Assembly (NCBI RefSeq): GCF_000422765.1
Contig: NZ_AUGR01000016.1
Span: 1-64,000, forward strand
DNA length: 64,000 bases
Source: Neptunomonas japonica DSM 18939
Lineage (GTDB): Bacteria; Pseudomonadota; Gammaproteobacteria; Pseudomonadales; Balneatricaceae
Direction of reading: 5' to 3'
The notes below the pieces were generated by a model. It worked only from the letters and a program-made list of their open reading frames with translations, was not told the origin of the DNA and did not search any database. Of the stretch, positions 1-8,794 are shown in pieces (the first letter of the stretch is position 1; each line of letters opens with the position of its first letter). A program made the position numbers and the translations under genes.

Positions 1-230
1 TCAATCTTACAGCTGCAGGTAAAGATTTCTTTACTGCTCCTATTCCTTTCTACAATGTATCTTTCCAATCAGGGCAGTTTGATCAGTTCAATGTTTCAGG
101 AACACAGTCAATCGTAGGTTCTTTGGATGCAGTATTTAACGTTCCAGAGCCAAGTGCTTTAGCATTGTTTGGTTTAGGTTTGTTAGGTATGGGTGGTGTT
201 GCAAGACGTAAAGCTAAAGCAAAAGCTTAA
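1..230 (+). CDS. PEP-CTERM sorting-domain protein, C-terminal part only
   Basis: The gene enters from the left edge; the open frame begins at base 3 and stops at TAA 228-230, so about 75 residues are visible. The C-terminus carries a complete PEP-CTERM signal: a VPEP motif, a hydrophobic stretch (ALALFGLGLLGMGGVA) and a basic RRKAKAKA tail. Proteins with this signal are known to be exported and then processed by an exosortase at the inner membrane. The visible 45 residues upstream match no domain I recognise. A strong terminator follows, so it is the last gene of its transcript. It fits the PEP-CTERM machinery that fills the next 20 kb. Confidence 0.9.
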   Translation, partial: NLTAAGKDFFTAPIPFYNVSFQSGQFDQFNVSGTQSIVGSLDAVFNVPEPSALALFGLGLLGMGGVARRKAKAKA

Positions 231-274
231 TTTCTACGGTAAGTATTACTCTCTATTTTAGTAATACTGTAAAG

Positions 275-305
275 AGCCCTGAAGTTTTCTTCGGGGCTTT
301 TTTAT
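275..305 (+). terminator. Rho-independent terminator of the PEP-CTERM gene
   Basis: A 10-bp stem (AGCCCTGAAG with CTTCGGGGCT, one G-T pair) has a TTTT loop and runs into a T tract, 45 bases after the stop codon. Confidence 0.85.
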
Positions 306-373
306 GCCTGTTGTTTTACTCTTTGTGATTTCTGCTTTTGCATATGTTTCAGGGTTGCTGGTGGGTAAGTTCA

Positions 374-404
374 TAAAAAAAGCCGACATATGCTAGTGTC
401 GGCT
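374..404 (-). terminator. Terminator of the thiF-like operon
   Basis: The perfect 8-bp stem AGCCGACA/TGTCGGCT is preceded on the plus strand by an A tract. Read on the minus strand it is a hairpin followed by TTTTTT, 47 bases beyond the stop of the ThiF-like gene. Confidence 0.8.
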
Positions 405-450
405 TAGTAGTGGTTGGCTCTATTAGTGCCAATTATTATATTCCTTTGTG

Positions 451-1335
451 TTACTTTTGATTTAGTGCGTCGGCCTGATCTCTAAACTGGCGTGCTACTA
501 GCCATTTTTTTAGTTTCTGTATAGGCCCGCGATTACCAAATCTAAGATACCCTGTGCGGTATATTCTTCTATAAGGATCAAATTGAGTATAATGAGGTGC
601 TGCCTTCACTTGTCTTTCGTCTCTATTGAGTAGTAGACAAAGAGCTTCTGTAGTGAGCAAGCCTGAAGCTATATTGCATGCGCTTGATAACGAAGGGCCT
701 GATTGTGAAGTTAAATCAACTTTTGACGAGTCCATGTATTTCCAGTGCGTGCCTCGGGGGCATAGGCCTACAGCAAATGCTACTAGTTTGTTGTAGTTAT
801 CCATCTCGTCATCGATATCAAAATATTCATCAAAACTCATAGAGTCTGCCGTGAATATATGTAATGTTCCAGAAAATCCAAGTGGTGCAGAAAATACAAC
901 TGGTATTTTTAGTTCCCTTGCAGTTTTGTGGAGCAGGCGCCTTGCTTCCATTTGAAAAAAATCGATACTATCAATAACAACATCAACATCCTTCAAAAAA
1001 GCGTGTACGTTTTCAGGTTGAACACCTTCGTTAAAAACCTCCATGGATAAGGAGGGGTGTATGTCTTTTGCCATTTCGGCTAGAACTTCTGTTTTCTTTC
1101 TATCTACAGTGCTGCTCGTCGCGCCAATTTGTCTATTGGAGTTGGCAGCAGAAAACTCGTCTAGATCAGCTATATTAAATGCGCCTATGCCCATCCTTAC
1201 TAGAGTTAGTAGATTGATTCCGCCAAGCCCTCCTAAACCTGCAACAGCAACGCGGCTGGAGAGGAGCTTTTGTTGTTCGTCTGGATTAACAAGGCCGAGA
1301 TTTCTGCAAACAGCTGTTTCGTAATAGGTATTCAT
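451..1335 (-). CDS. ThiF/MoeB/E1-like adenylyltransferase
   Basis: This 294-residue protein has the Rossmann-type ATP-binding fold of the ThiF/MoeB/HesA superfamily: GLGGLG at about residues 33-38, the ADLD acidic pair near 56-59, and the N-x-N-R-Q motif at 65-69. Family members adenylate the C-terminus of a ubiquitin-like or sulfur-carrier protein, or another carboxylate. I see no CxxC zinc pairs as in MoeB; a single Cys in GLCPRG near residue 190 might be catalytic. It is the last gene of a minus-strand operon, 35 bases after an N-acyltransferase. No ubiquitin-like partner is encoded nearby, so its substrate is unknown. A role in modifying an N-acyl product or a PEP-CTERM-related factor is inference. 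Confidence 0.8.
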   Translation of the reverse strand: MNTYYETAVCRNLGLVNPDEQQKLLSSRVAVAGLGGLGGINLLTLVRMGIGAFNIADLDEFSAANSNRQIGATSSTVDRKKTEVLAEMAKDIHPSLSMEVFNEGVQPENVHAFLKDVDVVIDSIDFFQMEARRLLHKTARELKIPVVFSAPLGFSGTLHIFTADSMSFDEYFDIDDEMDNYNKLVAFAVGLCPRGTHWKYMDSSKVDLTSQSGPSLSSACNIASGLLTTEALCLLLNRDERQVKAAPHYTQFDPYRRIYRTGYLRFGNRGPIQKLKKWLVARQFRDQADALNQK

Positions 1336-1370
1336 TATGTAAGTTCCCTATAAAGCACCAATTGCTTTAA

Positions 1371-2336
1371 TCAGAAAGGAAAGACGGAAGAAGATTTTTT
1401 ATGCTCTTCTCTCAGTAAATTCATTGTTGGCTCATCTAGCTGGCTGAGCATCTGAGTGCGCTCAGATAAAAAATACTTTAGTTGCTCCGCTGTTTGCGCT
1501 ACTCCTTCACCCTTAAGGCGGTTTGCCTCAGGCGTGTCAGTAAAGAAGAATGTGAATAAATTAGCGTCAAAGTGGTCAGAGTTGTAAACTTTTTCAGCTG
1601 CAGATTCTGCTTCAGGTATGTTTAAAATATGGCATTGTGTTTCAAGTTGATTAGCTGCTGCATACTTTTTTACTTCACCAATTGGTCTAAATAGCAGCAT
1701 TCTTCTGTAAAAACTTAAATGCTTCTTGGTGACTGAGCAGGCAACATCTGTTGCATTTTTATGCCTCACAAATTCAAACATTAGTTTGTACAAGTACATA
1801 GCAATATTGTGCTTACGATAGTCAGGGTTGATAGCAAGTGAGGTAACTTCTATTAAACGATGACCTTCTTTTCGTAGTTGTTTGATGTTGTTGCCACAAA
1901 TCTCCTCCATAGGTAAGCCTACAGATGAGTCTGTAACTATAGTTAGTGTACCAACTATTATGCTTCCTTCATCGAATTTGGAGAAATCTGGTTTTTCTTT
2001 GTCTAGCTCAGGGTGATAAACCGCAATCAGAATACGAGTGTTGGGTAATAAATGATATTTGGTGAAACGTATTTTGTCGCCTGTATCACTCTGAAGTCCT
2101 GCTTGGACATAAGAGTCCCAAACTAGTTCGTAAGCTTTTTCAATTTCTTCTGTTGATTGGGCTATTTTGAAAGTAATCGCGCAACTGTCGAGGCTATCAA
2201 TCAGGTTGCTTCTACGTAACCTAACTGCACGTCGACGTTCAATATTGTTGTTATCCACATTTGGCCTCATTGATTCGTCGCTAGGTTTGTTAAATGTGCT
2301 GCTTACTAGGAAGATAGCACCACCACATATAAACAT
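1371..2336 (-). CDS. FeeM-like GNAT N-acyltransferase (N-acyl amino acid synthase type)
   Basis: The protein has 321 residues and a GNAT/LuxI-like fold from about residue 52 (ITFKIAQSTEEIEKAYELVW) to 240, including a VTSLAINPDYRKHNIAMYLY stretch like the acyl-donor-binding segment. This pattern resembles N-acyl amino acid synthases of the FeeM type, which join acyl-ACP-derived fatty acids to amino acids. Such synthases are known to cluster with PEP-CTERM/exosortase loci. The start is uncertain: ATG at 2336 adds a hydrophobic N-terminus with no visible ribosome site, and ATG at 2270 is equally possible. It sits between a second acyltransferase and the E1-like gene on the same strand. Confidence 0.7.
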   Translation of the reverse strand: MFICGGAIFLVSSTFNKPSDESMRPNVDNNNIERRRAVRLRRSNLIDSLDSCAITFKIAQSTEEIEKAYELVWDSYVQAGLQSDTGDKIRFTKYHLLPNTRILIAVYHPELDKEKPDFSKFDEGSIIVGTLTIVTDSSVGLPMEEICGNNIKQLRKEGHRLIEVTSLAINPDYRKHNIAMYLYKLMFEFVRHKNATDVACSVTKKHLSFYRRMLLFRPIGEVKKYAAANQLETQCHILNIPEAESAAEKVYNSDHFDANLFTFFFTDTPEANRLKGEGVAQTAEQLKYFLSERTQMLSQLDEPTMNLLREEHKKSSSVFPF

Positions 2337-2468
2337 TATGATAATTTATAAAGTATTTAATATTTATAAATTAGTGTAGGACAATTTGTCGTAGAAGCAA
2401 ATTTTGCACTTGCTATTAGTGTGAGGCCAACTCAGTTTTCAACTGTTGATTTATTTGGTTAGATAGTT

Positions 2469-3224
2469 CTACATATTTGGTGTGTAGTCTTTGCTTATGC
2501 TGTTGTGAATTGCGTCATAAAGCTCTTTGAGTTCAGGCTTCATGTTCTCTATTGCAGACTCAGTTCTAATAAAATATGGAGCCCTTGTTCCATGGTAATC
2601 TATATCCTCGCCGGCTTTTTGAAATATGATACCTGACCTTTTTAATAATCTGGGTAGAAAAGGCTCCATCATAGCAAAAACATTAGTGCGTTCAGAGAGT
2701 GTTGTAAGCGAAGTGGCCGCTAGAAATGCGGAAACAGCAATTAAAGGGAAGTGCCTTCGTTCTTCATCAGTAAATTGAAACTGTTGTGCGTTTCCGAATC
2801 GGTCAGTAGTTTCGTTGGTACGTCGTCTGAAGGTTCCATCTACGGCTAGGCGAGAAATTTCGCAAATTTTATTTCTATCTAAATTTAGCTTCTCTATAAA
2901 CTCCGCGTCTAGGTTGGCACCGCAGTGTTTTTCAAAAGGAAGCAGTGATTGGGATTCGTTAAAATTAGTAGGTACCAGTCTTACGCAGCCTGCTGTTTTT
3001 CCTGACGCTTTGTGCTTGATGAGGCAGTGTAGAGAGCGTAGGTCAAATTCATCGCTTTCTTCTTCGTTGGGAAAATTTTCAGCAGCCTCATAATTAAACT
3101 CTTTGCAATAGACGTTAAATCGTGTACGAAAGCTCTGTTTTTTAAGTTCATCGTTGAAGGCTAAGTTGACAGTGAAATATTCCTGAAAATTATTTGCTAA
3201 TGTTCCTTTCATGCATCGTGCCAT
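2469..3224 (-). CDS. PEP-CTERM/exosortase system-associated acyltransferase
   Basis: This 251-residue protein resembles the family of LuxI-like acyltransferases associated with PEP-CTERM/exosortase systems. The N-terminal FRTRFNVYCKEFNYEAAENF and HCLIKHKASGKTAGCVRLV segments correspond to the R-x-x-V-Y-x-x-E and D-x-x-T-x-x-x-G-x-x-R-L positions of autoinducer-synthase folds, and KICEISRLAVDGTFRRR is the second signature. It probably uses acyl-ACP. It is the first gene of the minus-strand operon, with a good promoter at 3250-3278. ATG at 3224 is used here, but ATG at 3212 is possible because neither has a clear ribosome site. Its product is unknown. Confidence 0.8.
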   Translation of the reverse strand: MARCMKGTLANNFQEYFTVNLAFNDELKKQSFRTRFNVYCKEFNYEAAENFPNEEESDEFDLRSLHCLIKHKASGKTAGCVRLVPTNFNESQSLLPFEKHCGANLDAEFIEKLNLDRNKICEISRLAVDGTFRRRTNETTDRFGNAQQFQFTDEERRHFPLIAVSAFLAATSLTTLSERTNVFAMMEPFLPRLLKRSGIIFQKAGEDIDYHGTRAPYFIRTESAIENMKPELKELYDAIHNSISKDYTPNM

Positions 3225-3249
3225 CCATAGTGTTTTTGCTCGAAAGTAA

Positions 3250-3278
3250 TTTATACAAATAAGAAGAGCTTCTGTAAA
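3250..3278 (-). promoter_or_regulatory. Sigma-70-type promoter of the acyltransferase-thiF operon
   Basis: On the minus strand, TTTACA (3278-3273) and TATAAA (3255-3250) are separated by exactly 17 bases, 26 bases upstream of the ATG at 3224. Confidence 0.55.
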
Positions 3279-3305
3279 GCGATTCAGAGTTTAGTTGTTG
3301 GGTAG

Positions 3306-3849
3306 TGCCGTAGCGGCCAGGATATCAACCCTGGCCTTGATATTGACTTGTTTGATAAAAATATCACTCGTGACAATTCAGGTGATTTTTTGGAAAGTGT
3401 TGATAGCTTGGGTATTATTACCTTAGAGATACAGCTTTGATTTTTTGCTCGATGTTATGAATTAGACTTACCTAAATTGCAGATTATCCTACTGGGAGTT
3501 GGGAATGCATGTTCTAGATGGTTTGGGTTTCGAGGATCAAATTATTTATTTCATCATGAGGGGGGCAGCAGTTTTGCAGAGAAAATACTATCGTTGGTAG
3601 GTTTTTGTTAACTTTCTAAATGAAAAAAGGTTCCCTCAGCAGTAATGGGTATAGCGATTAGCGCTGGAGTTGCCTGTACGCAAGTTCTCAAGTTGCTATT
3701 GAGTCAGGGGATATTGTATCTGCACTAAGAGGCCTGCACTTTGATGCTTACTTAAATAAGCTAAAAAAAGCTGGTGACCTTTTGGTAATCGTAATCCTTT
3801 ACAAAAGATCATGTACAGCCGTATTAAGAAAATACTCGATGAAAAATAG
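3306..3849 (+). pseudogene. Decayed coding remnant, possibly glycosyltransferase-like
   Basis: The plus strand reads as protein-like sequence in three successive frames. Frame A (3306-3611) gives NPGLDIDLFDKNITRDNSG, DSLGIITLEIQL, then TGA at 3438, then LPKLQIILLGVGNA and RGSNYLFHHEGGSSFAEK, ending at TAA 3609. A second frame near 3689 gives AIESGDIVSALRGLHFDAYL, and a third from 3778 gives PFGNRNPLQKIMYSRIKKIL, ending in TAG at 3847. An internal stop plus at least two frameshifts indicate a dead gene. The NYLFHHEGGSSF segment is reminiscent of GT2 glycosyltransferase C-termini, but that assignment is tentative. There is no start codon with a ribosome site. Confidence 0.4.
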
Positions 3850-3992
3850 GTTTCTATGCACCTATTACGTATCGCCAGAATCGATTAAGCCTTTATTTAT
3901 ATAACCTCAAGTATTATGCGCTAATTGATAGGCAGCTTATGAAAACAATATCGGCATTTAGTATACGTGAGGTAGAAGAAGCTATCAGGTAG
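3843..3992 (+). pseudogene. Possible second coding remnant before prsT
   Basis: A 50-codon stop-to-stop frame without its own start reads protein-like, including LYNLKYYALIDRQLMKT and SAFSIREVEEAIR. The last segment recalls the C-terminal end of medium-chain reductase or polyketide enoyl-reductase domains (S-x-x-E-x-E-E-A-F-R), but it is too short to be sure. The rest of the interval up to the prsT start (3993-4137) shows no recognisable feature other than the ribosome site at 4126-4130. Confidence 0.2.
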
Positions 3993-4137
3993 CGAAAATC
4001 GATCACTCCAGTGTTATGATAGCCCGAATCTATGTGCATCTGGTGATGCAGGAATATTAGCTCTTTTGCATACGTGATATGAAAACACATAACGTATATC
4101 AATAGTCAGTACATTGTAGTGATTTAGGAGATGGATT

Positions 4138-6963
4138 TTGAAGATGAATGACAATAAGCCGGTTATCCAGTTCAAGCGCAAAGCAATCACCTCGTTGCTT
4201 TTATGTGGCTTTCTTACGTTACCGGTTTCTCATTTTGCAGCGGCAAGTGTTGAGCCTGAGTATATGCAAGATGTGAACGAGTATTTACAGCAAGGTAAGG
4301 CACGTAGTGCCGTAATTACTTTGAAAAACGTTCTTCAAGACAATCCAAGTGACGCGAATGCTAGGTTTGCTTTAGGTAATATCTATCTGAGTTTAGGGAA
4401 TTTGCCTGCTGCCGAGAAAGAGATTAGTGACGCGTATCTTTTGGAGCCTGAAAACCCTGAAATAAGCATAGCTCTTGCGAAAGTCCTTCTACAATATCGA
4501 AAGTTTGAAAAGCTTCAGAATGTCCTGTCTGTAAAAGATGGTTGGTCTTCTGCTTTTGTTGCCGAGGCTTTTGCTCTTGAAGCGCAAGTTAAAATTTTTC
4601 ATGGGGAAGCTGACGAAGCGAGTAGGTTGCTACTTGAGGCTTCTGAACTTGATTCTGAAAATACAACCGTGCTGTTTGCTAAAGCTCAGTTGCAGGCTAG
4701 CCTTTCTAAGCCAGATTTAGCTGCAAAAAATTTAGAGCAACTGTTTGCGATAGATCCTGACCACGTTCAGGGTTTGGTTTTGCAAGGTAACTTGCTTTTT
4801 CTTGAAAAGAATTATCCAGCCGCCATTAAGTCTTTTGAAAAAATTATTCAAATACAGCCTCAGGTTGGGATAGCAAATCTGCTTTTGGCAAAAGCTTTAA
4901 TGGCTAACCAGCAACTTGACCTAGCAAGTAAGCAGTTGAAAATGGTTTTATCAACGGCTGCAAATCATCCTGAAGCAAATGCTTTACAAGCAAAAATAGA
5001 TTTCTTTAATAAAAACTTTCAGAAAGCAGCAGAGCATGCAGAGGCTAGCTTGCAGCAAATAGAAGGCGATCCTGAAATTCTCTATATTGCGGCTGCGTCG
5101 TATTATTCGTTAAAGAGATATGAAGTTGCATTAAGCCAGATAAACAAGGTTTTAACAGGTAACCCCTCTCATGTAGACTCATTAAAATTAAAAGCCGCTA
5201 TTTCTCTTAAGCTTGATCTTGTTGATGATGCCGCAGAAAGTTTATCTGGTATTAAAGGTGATGCTTTCAAAGAAAGTGACAGTCAGTTGCTAACCTCAAC
5301 GGGCCTTGCGCTGCTGAAAACTAATAAGAATGAGCTTGGTAAGCGTTTGCTAAAGTTGGCAGCAGGTTTAAATAGTGACGATCCTAGGGTTTATTTAGGG
5401 CAGGCTTCTATAGCATCTCAAGAGGGGGATCGTGAGGCAGTGATTGCAGAGCTTCTGACTGCTCTAGATAAAGCCCCTGATGCGTTACAAACAGAAACAG
5501 CACTTATTTTAACCTACCTGCAAAACAATCAAGCAGATTTTGCGCTTAAGCATGCTAAGAGTTTAGCCGAAAAACATCCAGAGAACCCTAATGGCGCTAC
5601 CTTTGAAGGGTTGAGCTACGTCATGATGAAAGATTATGAGAGAGCCGAAAAATCTTTCTTAAATGCTTTAGTGATTGAGCCAGGTAACCCTAATGCTAGT
5701 CATAATCTCGCATCTCTTTTGTCGCGTAAAGGTGCAAGTGCTAGTGAAATAAGTAAAGTTCATGAGAGTGTTATTAAATATCACCCGGAAAACTTAGGCT
5801 CTTTAATTGAGTTGGCTATATTAGACCAAAAATCAGGAGGCGTAGAGCAAGCTACTCGTAGACTTGACCTTGCAATTGAAAGCCATCCTGATGCATTACG
5901 ACCACGAATGGTGTTGTCTGAGTTTTATTTAAAAAATAAACAGCCCTTGAAGGCGATGGCTGTTATTGATGATGCGCTTACCTTAAGACAGGATAGTTCG
6001 GATCTATACATATTGTCAGGTAATGCGAGATTAAGAGGTGGTCAACAAGAAAAAGCTGTTGAACATTATAAAAAAGCGATTCAAATCTCACCAGAAAAGA
6101 CCTCTCCATATTTTGCTTTGGCTCAACTGTATACAAACATAAACCAGTTTGACCTTGCTCTTGCCGCAGTTGATAAAGTGCTTGATCTAGATCCTGATCA
6201 CTTTGGCGCGCTGTTGATTAAAGGGAGAGCGGCTCTTAAAGCAGGTGATGTTAGTGATGCGCAATCTATATCTAAGGACTTGTTAAAAGTTGCTCCAGAA
6301 AGCTCTTACTTAAAAGAGTTTGAAGCACAAATTGCTTTTACTGATAAACAGTTTAATAAAGCGGCCTTGCTGTATAAAGAGACACTTCTTACACGAGAAA
6401 GTAGTCAGGTTAATGTGCAACTCGCCTCTGCGTTGTGGCAGCAGGAGAAGCGTTCTGAAGCTATATCAACACTGTCTAATTGGCTAGAGCGGTTTCCGAA
6501 GGATGTTCTAAATACTAATGTATTAGCTAGTTATTATTTAGCAGATAAGCAAGTTGATGGGGCAATTGAGCAGTTCACAAATTTACTGGTGCTCACACCG
6601 AATAACGCCGTAGCTAATAACAATTTATCTTGGTTGCTAATGCAGCGTGGAGAGTTAAGTAAGGCTGAAGCTTACGCCGAGAAAGCATTAGAGTTGATAC
6701 CTGATAACCCCAAGATAATAGATACACTTGGTACTATATTGTTTAAAAAAGGAGAGTTTGATAAAGCCAAAACTTTATTTATAAATGCTTTGGTTATCGA
6801 CTCTGGCAATTTGGATATTCAGTTGCATTTGGCTCAAACGCTTTTGGAGACAGGAGAGGCGCCTAAAGCTAAGAATTTACTCACGAAAATTCTTAGCGAA
6901 GAATACTCTGAGGTTGCCTTCGCAGGGCGAGGGGTTGCTCGTAAGTTGCTGAGTAGCTTATAA
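4138..6963 (+). CDS. prsT: PEP-CTERM system TPR-repeat protein PrsT
   Basis: This is a 941-residue protein with an N-terminal signal-like segment (ITSLLLCGFLTLPVSHFAAA, about residues 17-36) followed by continuous tetratricopeptide repeats to the C-terminus. Examples are NARFALGNIYLSLGNLPAAE near 55 and NNLSWLLMQRGELSKAEAYA near 825. Length, signal and repeat number match the PrsT family, which co-occurs with XrtA-type exosortase loci. It probably acts in the periplasm or outer membrane in exopolysaccharide/PEP-CTERM export. The start is TTG at 4138, seven bases after AGGAG (4126-4130). ATG at 4144 is the alternative, with a 13-base gap. Decayed sequences lie on both sides. Confidence 0.88.
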   Translation: MKMNDNKPVIQFKRKAITSLLLCGFLTLPVSHFAAASVEPEYMQDVNEYLQQGKARSAVITLKNVLQDNPSDANARFALGNIYLSLGNLPAAEKEISDAYLLEPENPEISIALAKVLLQYRKFEKLQNVLSVKDGWSSAFVAEAFALEAQVKIFHGEADEASRLLLEASELDSENTTVLFAKAQLQASLSKPDLAAKNLEQLFAIDPDHVQGLVLQGNLLFLEKNYPAAIKSFEKIIQIQPQVGIANLLLAKALMANQQLDLASKQLKMVLSTAANHPEANALQAKIDFFNKNFQKAAEHAEASLQQIEGDPEILYIAAASYYSLKRYEVALSQINKVLTGNPSHVDSLKLKAAISLKLDLVDDAAESLSGIKGDAFKESDSQLLTSTGLALLKTNKNELGKRLLKLAAGLNSDDPRVYLGQASIASQEGDREAVIAELLTALDKAPDALQTETALILTYLQNNQADFALKHAKSLAEKHPENPNGATFEGLSYVMMKDYERAEKSFLNALVIEPGNPNASHNLASLLSRKGASASEISKVHESVIKYHPENLGSLIELAILDQKSGGVEQATRRLDLAIESHPDALRPRMVLSEFYLKNKQPLKAMAVIDDALTLRQDSSDLYILSGNARLRGGQQEKAVEHYKKAIQISPEKTSPYFALAQLYTNINQFDLALAAVDKVLDLDPDHFGALLIKGRAALKAGDVSDAQSISKDLLKVAPESSYLKEFEAQIAFTDKQFNKAALLYKETLLTRESSQVNVQLASALWQQEKRSEAISTLSNWLERFPKDVLNTNVLASYYLADKQVDGAIEQFTNLLVLTPNNAVANNNLSWLLMQRGELSKAEAYAEKALELIPDNPKIIDTLGTILFKKGEFDKAKTLFINALVIDSGNLDIQLHLAQTLLETGEAPKAKNLLTKILSEEYSEVAFAGRGVARKLLSSL

Positions 6964-7286
6964 GTTCAATATGGGGAATGTAAGAAAATATAGTAATTAA
7001 AGGTGTGTGCATGGAAATTATGTCTATAATTTCTATGCTTGCACTAAGAAAGACGGTCTACAATACCTGATAAAAGGCTTTAAAATCAGTGCGAAGATGG
7101 ATGTAAGAAGAGAGTTAAGCTGGTGATTTGTTCGTTCTCAATGCACCTGAGTGGTTTGGTTTGTGCTGAGAAGCCGGAGTGGCTTATGAGTGTTGGTTAG
7201 AGTTTTTTGGCTAGCATCACGAGTTGTCTTTTTATTAAAAAACATACGATGCAAAGTGTAATTGTTTAAAAAATTAGGAAAGTTTC
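6964..7286 (+). other. Intergenic region with hairpin and possible coding remnant
   Basis: This 323-base gap holds a 13-bp stem-loop (7009-7021 with 7026-7038, loop GTCT) that lacks a T tract. It also holds protein-like frames broken by stops. Bases 7046-7126 read GLQYLIKGFKISAK and then VRRELSW; bases 7122-7214 read GDLFVLNAPEWFGLC, stop, EAGVAYECWLEFFG. The first piece faintly resembles the N-terminus of CysZ-type proteins. I regard this as probable gene decay of low certainty. AGGAAAG at 7275-7281 is the ribosome site of the next gene. Confidence 0.3.
7009..7038 (+). terminator. Stem-loop after prsT
   Basis: GCATGGAAATTAT pairs with ATAATTTCTATGC through 13 bp (one G-T pair) around a four-base loop, 46 bases after the prsT stop. 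There is no T run, so it may be a weak terminator or an mRNA-stabilising end. Confidence 0.4.
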
Positions 7287-8780
7287 ATGGATAAAGTAAA
7301 TGCTCGTTATGGTAGATCTGATTCGTTATCTGATAATAGAGAGTCAAGAGCGTCGGCTAAACGAGTGAAGCTGCATTTTTGCCATGGGAAGTTCAGAGTG
7401 TTTGGACACTATGTGCATGCTCAGTTTTTGTTGCTTGCGCTGCTCGAGTTTATTTTGTTAGGGGTGGGGAGCTATTTAGTTCATGTTTCTTTTGCTGATA
7501 GCAGTGTTAACCAGACATTGACAGGGTTGGCGGCCAGTGTGCTGTTACCAGCAGTTTTGTTATCTTTGAGCCTTTCAGCAATGGGCTTGTATGATACTCG
7601 CCAAAGGCAGTGTTTGGTTGGTGTGCTGTCGCGTCTTGTCGTAGCTATTGTTTTTGGTATTACATTAACTATTATAATTAATTACTTTTTCCCATATACC
7701 TACGGTGGTTATGCAGTTTTACCTGTTACAGCTTTGGTTTCACTTGCTGGGTTGATGCTGATTAGAGCGCTTTTTTATAACTTTGTTGATGGCAAGCTTT
7801 TACGGCGTCGCGTTCTTGTATTGGGTACAGGTGATAGAGCCTCTTATATTGATAAGTTGCGCCGTAAGGCGGATATGAGAGGTGTAAATCTATTAGGCTT
7901 CATTCAGCTGAATCCAGCAGATGAGAGTTTGGTTTCGAAAGAAAGAATAGTCTCTCCCGGTGATTGTATCCGCAATTACGCAGTATCAAATGATATTGAT
8001 GAGATTGTCATCGCATTAGATGATCGACGTGTGAAATTTCCTGTTAAAGAGCTTTTAGATTGCAGGATGAGCGGCATAGATGTAATTGACATGCTGGACT
8101 TCTTTGAACGAGAAAGAGGGTTAATTCAATTAGACTTGCTGCAGCCAGGGTGGCTTATATTTGCTAAAGGCTTTTCTCCAGATATGTTTCGTGCATTCAA
8201 GAAGCGCACAGTTGATGTGATGGTTAGTTTGGGTTTGTTGGTGGTTTTCTCTCCATTTATGTTGTTGACTGCTCTGGCTATTTATATTGAAAGCCTTGGT
8301 TCTGGAGATATTCTTTATCGGCAAAAACGCGTAGGTCGAAATGGTCGCCCGTTTGATGTAATTAAATTCAGAAGCATGAGAACAGATGCTGAAGCTGATG
8401 GTAAAGCTCGTTGGGCTACGGAAAATGATACTAGGGTTACCGTAGTAGGTAATTTTATCCGTAAGTATAGACTTGATGAGTTGCCACAATTATGGAATGT
8501 ATTGTCCGGCGATATGAGTCTAGTAGGGCCAAGGCCAGAAAGGCCTGAGTTTGTAACAAGGTTGAATCATTTGAACTCCTTGTATGAAGAAAGGCATAGA
8601 TTGAGTCCTGGTGTTACTGGGTGGGCTCAGCTGTGTTATCCCTATGGGGCTTCGGATGAAGACTCTATTCAAAAGCTCGAATACGACCTGTATTACGTTA
8701 AAAACCATAGTATTTTTCTGGATATGTATATTCTGATCCAGACTGTAGAAGTGGTTTTGTTTAAGAAGGGTTCTCGCTAA
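7287..8780 (+). CDS. XrtA/PEP-CTERM system sugar-phosphate transferase (polyprenyl glycosylphosphotransferase)
   Basis: The 497-residue protein has about four membrane segments between residues 45 and 175, a Rossmann-like central domain (RRRVLVLGTGDRASYIDKLR), and a C-terminal bacterial sugar transferase domain. The latter carries the reentrant hydrophobic helix VMVSLGLLVVFSPFMLLTAL, KFRSM, and DELPQLWNVLSGDMSLVGPR. Such enzymes load the first sugar phosphate onto undecaprenyl phosphate for exopolysaccharide synthesis. The architecture matches the subfamily tied to XrtA-type PEP-CTERM loci (EpsB-like). The start ATG follows AGGAAAG. No other glycosyltransferase of the pathway is in the window. 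Confidence 0.85.
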   Translation: MDKVNARYGRSDSLSDNRESRASAKRVKLHFCHGKFRVFGHYVHAQFLLLALLEFILLGVGSYLVHVSFADSSVNQTLTGLAASVLLPAVLLSLSLSAMGLYDTRQRQCLVGVLSRLVVAIVFGITLTIIINYFFPYTYGGYAVLPVTALVSLAGLMLIRALFYNFVDGKLLRRRVLVLGTGDRASYIDKLRRKADMRGVNLLGFIQLNPADESLVSKERIVSPGDCIRNYAVSNDIDEIVIALDDRRVKFPVKELLDCRMSGIDVIDMLDFFERERGLIQLDLLQPGWLIFAKGFSPDMFRAFKKRTVDVMVSLGLLVVFSPFMLLTALAIYIESLGSGDILYRQKRVGRNGRPFDVIKFRSMRTDAEADGKARWATENDTRVTVVGNFIRKYRLDELPQLWNVLSGDMSLVGPRPERPEFVTRLNHLNSLYEERHRLSPGVTGWAQLCYPYGASDEDSIQKLEYDLYYVKNHSIFLDMYILIQTVEVVLFKKGSR

Positions 8781-8794
8781 TATTTAAGTACGTA

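Noticed and set aside
7152-7167. Possible sigma-54 site before the sugar transferase gene
   Set aside because: GG and GC are correctly spaced, but TGGTTT and GTGCT match the consensus poorly and the site overlaps the decayed coding stretch.
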